From Lineus longissimus (Eukaryota > Nemertea > Pilidiophora > Heteronemertea > Lineidae), in NCBI RefSeq assembly GCF_910592395.1, contig NC_088314.1:13518001-13578000 (forward strand): a DNA stretch of 60,000 nt. Reading direction: 5' to 3'. A program made the translations under genes and the position numbers. The notes below the pieces were generated by a model. The model saw nothing but the letters and a program-made list of their open reading frames with translations, did no database searches and was not told where the DNA came from. Shown here piece by piece: positions 45,901 through 55,248 of the stretch (positions are counted from its first letter, which is position 1; every line of letters starts with the position of its first letter).

Positions 45901-48608
45901 ATATGATGATCACTGCAAGAACTACCGATAATGTCACCGGAGATATGAAAGCCATCGACTGGAGAGATTATGCGGATAAGTTTGAACATCTGAAAGACAT
46001 TGCATTCCCGAAACACGGAAAGAGAGAAACCATAGATATGTTGATCGGCGTTGACTACCCGGAGTTACACTTCTCACTAAAAGAGGTTGCAGGAAAAGAT
46101 GGCGGGCCAATTGCCAGAAAGACTCGACTTGGATGGACATGTGTAGGGTGTCCACAAAAAGAGATGAAGAAAGAGAGGAATTTCTTTGTTAATCGGAAGA
46201 ATACTGTCTTAGAGGAGATTAATGCTACCATGAAGCAGTTTTGGGAGATAGACAGCTCAGGAGCCAAAACCGAGAACCATGGAAGTAGTCACATGTCACT
46301 GGAGGACAAAGCAGTTTGCACAGTGATACAGAAGGAGATGGTGTATAAGGACAACCGTTATGAAGTTCCATTGCCATGGAGAGAAGGCAGACCTGAACTG
46401 CCCGATAATAGTCAGATGGCGGTGCAGAGACTTGCAAGTACGGAACGAAGATTGCTACGTGAGCCAGAAGTTGCGAAGGCTTACACCGCTACCATCAAGC
46501 AGTATCTTGAGAAGAACTACGTACGCAAGGTTCCACCAGCTGAAGAGCAGCCACCGTCAAAGTGGTACTTACCGCATTTCCCAGTTGTCAGGCCTGACAA
46601 GTCTACAACGAAAACCCGCATCGTATTTGACGCTTCTGCCAAGTTTGAAGGAGTATCGTTAAATGACACACTTCATCAGGGTCCTAAGTTGCAGAAAGAC
46701 CTAGTCGATGTCTTACTACGATTTAGAAAAGAGCCAGTTGCTCTCGTTGGAGATATTCAACAGATGTACCTGCAACTAGAAGTTGAAGCCAAGGATAGAC
46801 CTTTCCAGCGGTTCCTATGGAGAGATCTAGACACAACCAGAGCCCCAGAAGAATATGAGTTCAACAGAGTGGTGTTTGGAATCAATTCGTCGCCGTTCCT
46901 CGCACAGTTCGTCGCCCAAGAGCATGCCAAACGCCATAGATCAATCTTCCCTTTAGCCTCGGACACCATACTCAAGTCGACTTTCATGGATGACTCGATG
47001 GATTCTGTACTGAACGATACAGAGGGTGTGAAGCTGTATCATGAGTTGGATGAACTCTGGCACAAGGCTGGGATGTACTGCAGAAAATGGCTGTCGAACT
47101 CCTTAACCGTGTTAGCTGAGATTCCAGAAGAAGACAGGGCAGCTGAAATAAGTTTAGACGAAGGGGAGCTTCCTTCCACGAAGACTCTTGGTGTTCTCTG
47201 GCAGGCGAAAGAAGATCAGTTCAGCTTCACTGCCACACCAGTCGAAGACAACTTCACCTTAACTAAGAGGACATTCCTGCAAAAGTTGGCCAAAGTCTTT
47301 GACCCAATGGGTTTCATATCGCCCTACATCATACGCGGAAAGATACTTATGCAAGAGATTTGGACGACTGGAGTTGGATGGGACGATAGGAATCTTGGAT
47401 GCCTTGAGCAGAAGGCACAGTGCTGGTTTGATGATCTTCGAGATTTAGGACTCATAAAGATCCCGAGATGCCTCAGACTGGATTCAACTGAGAAGCTGTT
47501 GAGCATCGAAGTCCATGCATTCTCTGATGCGTCGCAGGATGCTTATGGTGCTGTACTTTATGAGAGAACAACCTACGAGGGAGGACTAATCATATCACAT
47601 TTTATAGTTTCGAAGACTAGAGTTGCCCCGTTGGCTGCAACCAGCATTCCGAGACTTGAGCTGATGGGAGCGACACTCGCCTTGCATTTGACTATGTCCG
47701 TAATCGCAGCCTTGCAGCTACCAATGCAGGACGTAACCTTTTGGAGCGATAGTGCTAATGTTCTGTGGTGGATTAGGGGTAGGAGCAGACAGTTTAAACC
47801 GTTTGTCGCACACCGTATCGGAGAGATACAGACTCAGACCTGCCCAGATCAGTGGAAGCACGTGCCAACAAAGATGAATCCTGCTGACATCTTAACAAGA
47901 GGAGCAAAAGTCAAGGAGTTATCAGACAACACTCTTTGGTGGAACGGGCCGGAATTCCTGCTGAAAGATCATTCTAAATGGCCAGAACAGAACTTCGGAG
48001 AAGACAAGTCGCCATTAAGTGAGCGGAAGAAAAGCTCAAATGGAGTTTTTGTTACATTGCAGAAGGAACCACAACCGCAAGATAAGGAGAAAAACAAGCA
48101 AGATGTTGATGAAGGAGTTGCTCAAGACTGGCGTTTAAACCCAGAGCGCTACTCTAGCTGGGTCAGATTAACCAGAGTTTCTGCTTGGGTCCACCGTTTT
48201 GTAGAAAACTGCCAGCAGCCAGTAGGGCAAAGGAGACATGGCGAACTCGATGCAGAGGAGATCCACGACGCCGAACATCAGTTCATAAGACAAGCCCAGC
48301 TGGAGACCTTTCCGGCCGAGTACAAGGCCCTACAGAAGAATAAAGCTTTACCAGTTGCCAGTAGGATTCAGGGACTACGGCCGATGATCGATCAAGATGG
48401 TATCCTCAGGAGCAACGGCAGACTTGAGAAGGCTGAATTCCTTGCCTATGATGTGCGTTACCCTGTGATACTGCCACGAAAGAGTTGGGTGACAACGCTG
48501 ATCATAAGGTTTCATCATGAACAAGCTAACCATGCAGCCGGAGTCAATCACATATTAGCGTCATTGTCTGCAAAGTATTGGATACCAGCAGGAAGAGAAG
48601 CTATCTGA
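42990..48608 (+). CDS. BEL/Pao polyprotein, gag to integrase zinc domain, ending at an in-frame TGA
   Basis: The start ATG lies 44 bp after the 5' LTR. In order: coiled-coil N-terminus, a 24-residue Gly-rich repeat, DUF1759-type gag (VFSGDLKSYESWKAAF), a Cys/His zinc region, retropepsin with VLLDDGSTTTY (Asp near residue 916), reverse transcriptase (VGDIQQMYLQL and STFMDDSMDS near residue 1331), RNase H (HAFSDASQDAYGAVLY near 1511, IPRLELMGATL, WSDSANVLWW), and the integrase HHCC start (FHHEQANHAAG). The frame stops at a single TGA (48606-48608). Reading continues in the same frame without any other stop into the integrase core, so this TGA is either one nonsense mutation or a readthrough site. 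Everything else looks intact. Confidence 0.95.
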   Translation: MAENSVETVNSVEETPDENQTAMTQIKSPIDSNLFPPASSSMCAGSGTEDDAARSHAQPAESSQQRLRPSGWYEKNLRKEKAGLKSAFTRARRQLTELISDSDTLFADSQFIQAATRKVDKAQERAMGNMSSLADLYASQNRFEDFDKVTAEMEKIEEEFADSQNAAEQYFAERREKSSSSRSTSSIIRNWDSLANVHRSQQFGSAIEMIEEHEESSRGLPEPEDRSKDVTTTEADRTPDKPDGRTLDDVGVQQPAVVIDHGEIAMGEITIGDKGPGEIAMGENKPRGGNGAASVEDKGPGEIAMGENKPRGGNAAAQVEDKGPGEIAMGVPAMDDSKPRGGNGSTLIGDQGRSDVATGTTAPPQQKKVGPAVTVVKQKQTTDEEARHRNRQVEGPKKVQFYSPAAPIDNRQVKPTCPPEPIQNHPVSQNRLVAPTGNANVELSHSTRGAVPAVNCSQPSKDKSPLRFQGKQIDSIPAYSPNSYGANSQPTRMPNTIKADWSQPYNTIQYYGTGGQEPSYQQFTQDNNIGQPSMLEKDMWRQLKRVSIPVFSGDLKSYESWKAAFVACIDKAPATAEFKLLHLREHLRGEALKVIENLGHSATAYQAAKDRLDRKYGGYRRQVALHFEEIHNFRPIRPGKLKEDVEKFADLLDLTVINLKESGLYSDLDSRLLYSVLMKKMTEKMVAEYHRWLDDYQYKESIEVLHAWIIKEAQVRIVAHEAVRGFADGTGDDRKNGQSTDDNRRHRSDDNYKKKKSFFTSGSAGAAKPEFKRDCPLSSCQEQHGIWSCDKFKGLEIDKRWDMAKELKLCYRCLANSNHRGVDCKRSRVCGIEGCKETHNRLLHRSPLPKESLSATKRENKKEKRPAASGEKPRSQNYGSLTTTSDDKEESEYIALRTVPVIVKNGRKRLKINVLLDDGSTTTYINTEVAEELGLKGEVMKTTVSVLNGMVESFETTPVEVGLESLDKRIDMMITARTTDNVTGDMKAIDWRDYADKFEHLKDIAFPKHGKRETIDMLIGVDYPELHFSLKEVAGKDGGPIARKTRLGWTCVGCPQKEMKKERNFFVNRKNTVLEEINATMKQFWEIDSSGAKTENHGSSHMSLEDKAVCTVIQKEMVYKDNRYEVPLPWREGRPELPDNSQMAVQRLASTERRLLREPEVAKAYTATIKQYLEKNYVRKVPPAEEQPPSKWYLPHFPVVRPDKSTTKTRIVFDASAKFEGVSLNDTLHQGPKLQKDLVDVLLRFRKEPVALVGDIQQMYLQLEVEAKDRPFQRFLWRDLDTTRAPEEYEFNRVVFGINSSPFLAQFVAQEHAKRHRSIFPLASDTILKSTFMDDSMDSVLNDTEGVKLYHELDELWHKAGMYCRKWLSNSLTVLAEIPEEDRAAEISLDEGELPSTKTLGVLWQAKEDQFSFTATPVEDNFTLTKRTFLQKLAKVFDPMGFISPYIIRGKILMQEIWTTGVGWDDRNLGCLEQKAQCWFDDLRDLGLIKIPRCLRLDSTEKLLSIEVHAFSDASQDAYGAVLYERTTYEGGLIISHFIVSKTRVAPLAATSIPRLELMGATLALHLTMSVIAALQLPMQDVTFWSDSANVLWWIRGRSRQFKPFVAHRIGEIQTQTCPDQWKHVPTKMNPADILTRGAKVKELSDNTLWWNGPEFLLKDHSKWPEQNFGEDKSPLSERKKSSNGVFVTLQKEPQPQDKEKNKQDVDEGVAQDWRLNPERYSSWVRLTRVSAWVHRFVENCQQPVGQRRHGELDAEEIHDAEHQFIRQAQLETFPAEYKALQKNKALPVASRIQGLRPMIDQDGILRSNGRLEKAEFLAYDVRYPVILPRKSWVTTLIIRFHHEQANHAAGVNHILASLSAKYWIPAGREAI
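43790..44010. repeat. 72-bp repeat in the BEL polyprotein
   Basis: Three units in frame encode DKGPGEIAMGENKPRGGN with small changes. The unit is 24 residues, Gly-rich and probably disordered. Confidence 0.85.
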
Positions 48609-49610
48609 GAGTTCGAGAAGTCATGCTACAAATGCAGAAGAAGAAAAGCTAAAGCAGCAACACAACTGATGGCGCCACTCCCAAGAGTTAGACTAAGGCT
48701 ACCACTCCGAGCCTTTGCTCGAACATCCGTGGATTTCGGTGGCCCTTACTTGACGAAGCAGGGCCGTGGCAGGATCCGAACCAAGCGCTACTTATGCTTG
48801 TTTACTTGCTTGCTGTCCAGAGCCGTACACCTCGAAATGGCGTTTAGCCTTGACACGGACTCGTTCCTGCATTGTTTCAACCGGATGATGAACCGAAGAG
48901 GAGTGCCGTTGGAGATGTACTCGGATAATGGTACAAATTTCGTCAGTGGAGAAAGGGAGCTGCGGGAATTGGTCGAGCAGTTTGACGAAGACATGATTGA
49001 GAGACACGGAACAGTCAGAGGGATCAAGTGGACGTTCAACCCTCCCCTCGGGCCACATTTTGGCGGAGTCCACGAGATCATGATTAAAGCCGCTAAGAAA
49101 GCCACTGCAGCAATCTTGGGGAACGCCGACATAAACGATGAAGATTTGATGACTGCCTTTAGTGGTGCAGAAGCCCTCTTAAACTCCAGGCCCCTGACTT
49201 ACCAGTCCGCAGACGTTAATGACGACACACCATTAACGCCGAACCACCTGTTACATGGTCAAATTGGTGGTGAGTTCGCACCTGCAGCTGCTGATAACGT
49301 CGCCTACAACCCAAGGAAGAGATGGCGACATGTTCAACGATTGCTGAAGCACTTTTGGGGGCGCTGGATGAAAGAGTGGCTTCCAATGCTACATCCAAGA
49401 AGCAAATGGGCCCAGGAGCGAAAGGACATTGAAGTTGGCGATATCGTTCTTGTCGTCAATCCAGATACGAACAGAGGAAAGTGGCCGCTTGGACGTGTGG
49501 TCGAAGTATGTCTTGGCGGAGATGGCCATGTCAGGGTGGCCAAGGTGCAGATCGGGAAACACGTGATGACACGTCCTATCACCAGACTCTGTCCGCTAGA
49601 ATGTGCATAA
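48609..49610 (+). CDS. BEL/Pao integrase core, in frame after the TGA
   Basis: The frame runs from the TGA through the second half of the zinc-binding motif (CYKCRRRKA) into the integrase core: ARTSVDFGGPYLT (first Asp), MYSDNGTNFVSGERE (second Asp), GVHEIMIKAAKK (Glu) and a C-terminal part with VGDIVLVVNPDTNRGKWPLGRV. It ends at the TAA at 49608-49610. The first Met is at 48669, but there is no sign of a separate translation start. In BEL elements this region is normally the end of a single polyprotein. Confidence 0.9.
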   Translation, partial: EFEKSCYKCRRRKAKAATQLMAPLPRVRLRLPLRAFARTSVDFGGPYLTKQGRGRIRTKRYLCLFTCLLSRAVHLEMAFSLDTDSFLHCFNRMMNRRGVPLEMYSDNGTNFVSGERELRELVEQFDEDMIERHGTVRGIKWTFNPPLGPHFGGVHEIMIKAAKKATAAILGNADINDEDLMTAFSGAEALLNSRPLTYQSADVNDDTPLTPNHLLHGQIGGEFAPAAADNVAYNPRKRWRHVQRLLKHFWGRWMKEWLPMLHPRSKWAQERKDIEVGDIVLVVNPDTNRGKWPLGRVVEVCLGGDGHVRVAKVQIGKHVMTRPITRLCPLECA

Positions 49611-49669
49611 ACGAGTCTCGTCGATGTTCAAGTCTCTAAGGATACGATACGAATCGTTACGTGTATGTG

Positions 49670-49805
49670 TAATATGGACTATATTAGCTATTAGTATTAG
49701 CTAATTGCGCGAAATATATGGACATTCTTAGCTATTAGTATTAGCTAATTGCGCGAAATATATGGACATTCTTAGCTATTAACATTAGCTAATCATGTGG
49801 AGTTT
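49670..49805. repeat. 44-bp repeat in the BEL 3' untranslated region
   Basis: TTAGCTATTAGTATTAGCTA followed by ATTGCGCGAAATATATGGAC occurs nearly three times. Confidence 0.85.
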
Positions 49806-50027
49806 ATGGACAATTTCGTTATGAAGCGCGTTGACTTTGGACAGTTTTATTAAAAGTTAAAATCGTTTTAGATAGTTCTGGATAATATTAGTGTTGCGAA
49901 TCGCGCATTAGGACAATTACAGGATAAGCTTTGAATCGCGTTAAGTGCAGTCTTGTGAAAAGTTGGACAATCGTAAATTTGTGTTTTGGACTGTCGATAT
50001 GACGTTGCACATCGAGAAAGGGGAGGA

Positions 50028-50202
50028 TGTTCAGGAGATATTGTTGTCTTTGGCCCCGTTACGGCCCTTGTGGAATTGTTCGAAAAGTGTAGAATTAGAA
50101 ACAACATCATATTTGAAACCACGTTTTGCCTTGCCCATTTTTCCATCAAAATACCCATCTTTGACGACAACGAACCACAAATAATAGAGATCCTCAAGAA
50201 CA
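50028..50202 (+). repeat. 3' LTR of the complete BEL element
   Basis: 175 bp, with no difference seen from the 5' LTR. Confidence 0.95.
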
Positions 50203-50207
50203 ATATG

Positions 50208-50303
50208 TATTGTCTTCACTATGTGTTTCTCCCTAGAATCAACAACTCATTAAAAGAATTCCAGTTGCAATGGAATGAGCATCCAGTAAGAACAGAGCAT
50301 AAC
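50208..50303 (+). pseudogene. Integrase-core gene exon, part 2
   Basis: Directly after the second ATATG the frame interrupted at 42771 resumes with CLHYVFLPRINNSLKEF and WNEHPVRTEHN, then TAG. Together with part 1 it restores the conserved order of the family, which shows that the BEL element inserted into the middle of the exon. Confidence 0.7.
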
Positions 50304-50850
50304 TAGTAGTGGGCAATTCGCCTAACAGCAAATTGCAGACCATATCCCTGGTGAAAGTATTTTGTCATGTTGAGAAATTAGGTTTGCACCAGGATATAAC
50401 CAGATAAATCAGAGGCAAATAACCCTGAATAACCATTTGAATTAGGTTGTGACAGTAGGTGCATCATAAATACTAGAATTAGCGATGGTTCTGGGACTGC
50501 AACAACTCAACATATGGATGGTCAGAATCCAGCAGACAACAAGCAAATGTAATCTGAATCTCAACATCTTTCGTATCTTTTGATGAGTTTTCTGGTCGAG
50601 TGAGGGAAACCAGTTGGCCATCTGATATGGCTGGTGGGGATGAAAGCTCCCAATGTTGGGACGACCAATAATACATTGCGTCTCCACAGTATTTATATTA
50701 TAATACCTCCCTCCATGCACACATGGTTCTGCTGCCAATTTTTTCTTCAAATGATCTAGGTGTCAATCATGCACTTGTGGGTACTGGCACCACGTAGGTA
50801 ACTTCTGATCTGATCTTAAGTGGCAGGTTTTTGGTGCTTTGTCCTGGTGC
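50304..50850. other. No supported gene
   Basis: A stretch at 50325-50358 (AACAGCAAATTGCAGACCAT...CCCTGG) recurs inverted at 58402-58433, on the far side of the LINE. No coding structure was confirmed. Confidence 0.35.
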
Positions 50851-51067
50851 TCATTTTTAAGATGACAAAAAGTAAAACGGGGGATACCGGAAGTTTATTA
50901 ATCAAAAGGCCCGGAGGGCAAAGGTACACATGGTACAATAGAAATACAATGATTTTGATTGAAAGTACATAAGACATACAAAGGATACATGACAAAAGTA
51001 ACAATATAAAGTCTACTACCGGGGTCAAACCTGGAGTAGATACTAGTAGGTGGGAGAGAGGAGGTCC

Positions 51068-53272
51068 TTATTTTATGCGATCAGAAAAGCATTTCTGTAA
51101 AAATGATGATAGCTTCTGACAAATTCCAGGGTCCTCATTTGAAAGAAGCCAGATAAACTTATTTCCTGGTGAGAGACCTGAAAAGTTGATGTTGTTCTCA
51201 TTGATAACTGAGAAAAAATCGTTCCTTGAAGCATCATATTTTGGGCAGGCAGTTAGAAAGTGAACCTCGTCTTCTATTGAAGTCCCATCACAAGAACACA
51301 CCCTCTCTTCAACTTTAAGTTTTTTGTATCTACCTCTTTCAATGGCTAGATCGTGACAGCTAATGCGGAAACAACAAAGGGATCTTCTTAAAGAAAAACT
51401 TGAAATTGAAGTCAGATATTTCTCACAGCAGAGTTGCGTTTTGAAGGACCTATAAGTGCGTAATTTGTTTTTAGCATTTGGATTCCGAGAATCATCCCAA
51501 ATTTCTAGCTTCCACTTTCTGTAAAATTCTTCACCTAATTTATGAACAAGACTGGAGGTTGAAACACTTTCAGCATTGTTTGCATCCAGATTCAGACAAC
51601 CACAAATAAATTTTATACAAGAAAACCAAGACTGTTTTCCTTTGTTGTCTAGATCCTTACTAACTTGTAAGGCACTGGTTAAAATAGACTTCGAACTAAT
51701 TTCCCCATCCACTGTGTTGAGAGACAAGGATTCAAGCCTTAGCCAGAAAGAGAACATAGATTTGGCTATCATTAAATACAGTGGATGTCTGCCCAACTCG
51801 CCATACACGGCCAGATTTGTGGCATTTGTGTTAACACCCAGTACATATTTACAGAACTTCATGTGAAGGTTCTCACAGGGGAGATTTTCGAATCCCTTAT
51901 CAATCTTAAATTCTCTCTCTCTTTTAACTTTTGAGGACATAGGGTTAAAACATCCCCAAATATCACTGCCATATAAAAGTATTGGCTGTATAGTGTGGTC
52001 AAATATATGGAGTAAGGTTGAGACATTTGGAAGCTGAGAGCTAAAGATACGCCTTAATTTAAAAAAAGCTTTAAGGGCTTTGTTATGAAGATCACGCTTT
52101 GCCTCAGCAAAAACGCCGGAGGCTTGAAAAGTAATACCAAGATATTTGTATTTACCAACAAAATTTTCCAGCTGGTGTTGACCAATCATGAAGACAGATT
52201 TATCAATTCTTCCTGCCTTATTAAATATGAGAACTTTTGTCTTCTTAACATTTATAGTCATACCCCAAGAGGAGCAGAAATTATTCAAGCCATTCAAAGC
52301 TTTTTGGAGACCGCTGGCAGTTTCTGAGAGTATAACAATATCGTCAGCATACATAAGGCAGTGCAGCTTGAGATCTTTTAAGGAGACAGGATCACTAGAG
52401 TCATCAAGTAGACTTTCTAGGTCATTTATGAAAATCTTAAAAAGATTTGGACTAAGGACATCTCCTTGGTGTACCCCTATAGCAGAAGGGAAAGAGTTAG
52501 ATAACTTGTTTGAGGATTTGGCACACAGATTGACTTTTTTATACATTGATTTTATGCTATCATAAAATTTACCATTTACCCCACTTTGCTTTAGTTTTAA
52601 GAAAAGTGCCGGATGGAGAACAGAGTCAAAAGCTTGTTTAAAATCGACGAAACAGGTGTATAGTTTACCCTTGTTAGAATTAGTATACTTCTCAATCAGG
52701 GTTTTTAACACAAACATATGGTCAGAAGTACGCGACTTCTTGGAGAAGCCAATTTGAGCTGGGTTTATAATTCTATTTACAGACAAGAATTCTGTTAGCC
52801 TATTATTTAATATGGTGTTATACATTTTTCCTAAGGTATTCATAACAGTAATCCCTCTAAAATTAGAGGGGTCTACTACACTTCCACTCTTATGAATTGC
52901 AGTAATATATCCTTCACCCCATTGTTTTGGGTAGTGAGAGCTAGAGAAAACTAAGTTAAAGATTTTCTGATAGCAAGGTAACATGTTTGTCGCGCTATGC
53001 TTTAGCATTTCGTTGGAGATACAGTCCAGACCGTGAGCTTTATTGTTTTTGAGAGACTTTAGGCAGGACAGAATTTCATCAGTGCCGATTTCCTTGTCCA
53101 GAATATCACTTCCAGTATCAGGATTCGACTTGAGAAGTGATAGTTTGTCAGCTAAGGACTTATTTAGATTAATAAGGTCAGCTGGTACTTCATTCAATTT
53201 ACGGAGATAATCTTCCCATTCATTTAGAGGAATTTTTGACATTTTATTTTTTGCCTTCCCCGCCATTCTCAC
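51068..53272 (-). CDS. LINE ORF2, reverse transcriptase part
   Basis: Reverse transcriptase motifs are in order: NNKAHGLDCISNEMLK, NFRGITVMNTLGKMYN, TCFVDFKQAFDSV (catalytic Asp), GVHQGDVLSPNLFKIFINDL and LMYADDIVILS (catalytic Asp pair), then thumb and connection. A C-terminal CCHC-type motif (CSCDG ... HFLTACPKYDASR) precedes the TAA at 51068-51070. The frame overlaps that of the endonuclease at 53244-53272. One missing A in a run of A at about 53245 explains the split. RNase H is absent from this ORF. Confidence 0.92.
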   Translation of the reverse strand: MRMAGKAKNKMSKIPLNEWEDYLRKLNEVPADLINLNKSLADKLSLLKSNPDTGSDILDKEIGTDEILSCLKSLKNNKAHGLDCISNEMLKHSATNMLPCYQKIFNLVFSSSHYPKQWGEGYITAIHKSGSVVDPSNFRGITVMNTLGKMYNTILNNRLTEFLSVNRIINPAQIGFSKKSRTSDHMFVLKTLIEKYTNSNKGKLYTCFVDFKQAFDSVLHPALFLKLKQSGVNGKFYDSIKSMYKKVNLCAKSSNKLSNSFPSAIGVHQGDVLSPNLFKIFINDLESLLDDSSDPVSLKDLKLHCLMYADDIVILSETASGLQKALNGLNNFCSSWGMTINVKKTKVLIFNKAGRIDKSVFMIGQHQLENFVGKYKYLGITFQASGVFAEAKRDLHNKALKAFFKLRRIFSSQLPNVSTLLHIFDHTIQPILLYGSDIWGCFNPMSSKVKREREFKIDKGFENLPCENLHMKFCKYVLGVNTNATNLAVYGELGRHPLYLMIAKSMFSFWLRLESLSLNTVDGEISSKSILTSALQVSKDLDNKGKQSWFSCIKFICGCLNLDANNAESVSTSSLVHKLGEEFYRKWKLEIWDDSRNPNAKNKLRTYRSFKTQLCCEKYLTSISSFSLRRSLCCFRISCHDLAIERGRYKKLKVEERVCSCDGTSIEDEVHFLTACPKYDASRNDFFSVINENNINFSGLSPGNKFIWLLSNEDPGICQKLSSFLQKCFSDRIK

Positions 53273-54677
53273 TTTCGCCCTTCAGTTTATTAAGAAGACC
53301 CCAATACTGAGAAGGGTTATTTTCAAATAGGTTATCAAGTTGCGACATAAGTTTATTGTAGTGAGACCGTTTTTGTTTTTTGATAGCTGTTTTGTAGTCT
53401 CTCATAGATTTAAACAATAAGCAGCGCAACCTATGGTTTTTTGGAGAGAGGGCAAACGCGGAGCTTAGCTCGTCAATACGTTCCCTCTGCACCATTAAAG
53501 AAGCATTGTACCAAGATTTACCTTGCTTTTTACCAGATGAAGACCCTTTCCTTTTCAAACACAGGTCGGCTGTTTTTATCAAGATATCACTAGTTTGCGA
53601 AGCGAGGGACTCCACCTGGTCAGCAGAGCAATCAGAACTCTGATCAGAGCTCAAAAAGTTTTTAATTTTGTCTTTTATTAAGGGGTGATTGAAATGCGAT
53701 GCGTAATTTGCAATACAAGCATTACTAAACTTGAACCCGGGTTTTGCAGATTTATAAGTTTTCACAGAGTCTACAGGGAGCTCCACTGACCAGTTAGCAA
53801 CGATTCTTGAAACAATCATACAATGATCAGAATTGACACTTGAAAAGTCCATTACTGAAAAATATAGAACAGACTGCAGCAACTCCTCAGAACAAATGGC
53901 ATAATCAATAACACTACTGCCCAAGGGGCCATGATAGGTGAATTTACCCTGATAGTCTCCAAGAGTTCGGCCATTAAGAATCCTAAGTTGCGAGGAAATA
54001 CAGAAGTCCAATAGAAGTTTACCCCTACTACAGGACTTGTGTAAGTCCTCTGACCACCGTTTTGGTAAATCAGCATTGTCAGCCACATAATTTAGATCAT
54101 CAACTGGGACATGAGCCAGATCATCATCCAATATAAAATCAAGTTCAATATTTGTTCGTGCATTGATATCACCTTTCAACAGAATGTGTCCTCTTTTGGA
54201 AAAACTACAGCAATCGTTTTGAATGAGCTGTAATATATCGTAATTTAACCCAAGTGAGTATGAAGTTGATGCAGGAGGGTTATGAATGAAGCAGACAAAA
54301 GTGTCCTCTCCCAAATTGAAAAACCTTTTGTCAAGGAGGACCCATTGAAAGTTTGGATTCGTGTTTTTCAAAAAGGTGACACCGTTTTGACATCCATTCC
54401 TAACATAAACAATTATTCCACCATGATCTCTGGTGGCTTTTGCAGCCCTTTTCCTAAAGACATGCTGGTGAATATAGCCAGGCAAGTCAACAGCTGATTC
54501 AGAGTTTGTGTGAGTCTCGAGAAGACCACAGATGTCAACGCTAGTAAAGGTTTTTAAGAATGAGGGGTCCTTCAATTTATCATAATTCTTAGATTGTAGG
54601 CCATTGACATTCCAGCATCCAATGGAAAGACCCCGTTTAGTAGAGACTTTAGAGATCGATTTCTGGTTTAAAACCAT
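53244..54677 (-). CDS. LINE ORF2, APE-type endonuclease part
   Basis: It starts at the ATG at 54677. The endonuclease has SIGCWNVNGLQSK (Asn), CGLLETHT (Glu), ILLKGDINARTN (Asp/Asn), GSSVIDYAIC and SSVNSDHCMIVS (Asp-His pair), so the catalytic set is complete. The second half is a Lys/Ser-rich linker to the reverse transcriptase. The endonuclease nicks the target DNA for target-primed reverse transcription. Confidence 0.92.
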   Translation of the reverse strand: MVLNQKSISKVSTKRGLSIGCWNVNGLQSKNYDKLKDPSFLKTFTSVDICGLLETHTNSESAVDLPGYIHQHVFRKRAAKATRDHGGIIVYVRNGCQNGVTFLKNTNPNFQWVLLDKRFFNLGEDTFVCFIHNPPASTSYSLGLNYDILQLIQNDCCSFSKRGHILLKGDINARTNIELDFILDDDLAHVPVDDLNYVADNADLPKRWSEDLHKSCSRGKLLLDFCISSQLRILNGRTLGDYQGKFTYHGPLGSSVIDYAICSEELLQSVLYFSVMDFSSVNSDHCMIVSRIVANWSVELPVDSVKTYKSAKPGFKFSNACIANYASHFNHPLIKDKIKNFLSSDQSSDCSADQVESLASQTSDILIKTADLCLKRKGSSSGKKQGKSWYNASLMVQRERIDELSSAFALSPKNHRLRCLLFKSMRDYKTAIKKQKRSHYNKLMSQLDNLFENNPSQYWGLLNKLKGESENGGEGKK

Positions 54678-55248
54678 AAGTTACATGTATTTCAAAGTAT
54701 CCGAATATAAACACAAGAAGCACTACTTAAAATACCAATTAAAATTTTTAAAAGAAAACCACACCGCCTGAGGGCTTGAGCACCAATTTTGTGCTGTTGT
54801 TTTTCTAAACACACCGCCCGAGGGCTTGAATAAAAACACTCACATATATAATATGATACCCGAGTTATGAAATACAAATAAACACATGCCTAAAAATATT
54901 TTAAGTACATGAACATGGTAGTATACAGGGCACCAAGGTGACATCAACAGTAAGGCCTTGATAGTTGAACTGCTACATACATGTAGTTTATGAACTCTGT
55001 GGGGTTGATTGATGTATAGTTCTACAACTATGCTATCAGCTAAGTCAGGAGAGGAGGCCTGTATACTACAAATTGACAGGGTAAAAATTTGATAAAACTA
55101 CTAATAAATGTGTACATAAAAGTAATACCAAGTATTAATAAAATGCATCAATCGAGTAGCTTGCATACAAAACCCACTACTTGGTTTAGATATACTGAAG
55201 TCTACCACCAAATACATGTAGTATCAGGTAAAAGCGAGTCATACTGCA
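54678..55248. other. Spacer between LINE ORF1 and ORF2
   Basis: 571 bp without coding signal. ACACCGCCTGAGGGCTTGA at 54761 recurs as ACACCGCCCGAGGGCTTGA at 54811. The length is large for a LINE spacer, so ORF2 may have its own translation mechanism. Confidence 0.5.

Larger units (their letters stand above)
42772..50202 (+). mobile_element. Complete BEL/Pao LTR retrotransposon
   Basis: The element is 7,431 bp, flanked by the target-site duplication ATATG (42767-42771 and 50203-50207). By eye its two 175-bp LTRs are identical. A polypurine tract GAGAAAGGGGAGGA precedes the 3' LTR. A single polyprotein spans the interior. The insertion must be recent. Confidence 0.95.

Noticed and set aside
48606-48608. 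Selenocysteine at the BEL TGA
   Set aside because: Nothing suggests a SECIS element, and BEL integrases have no selenocysteine at this place. A nonsense change or readthrough is simpler.
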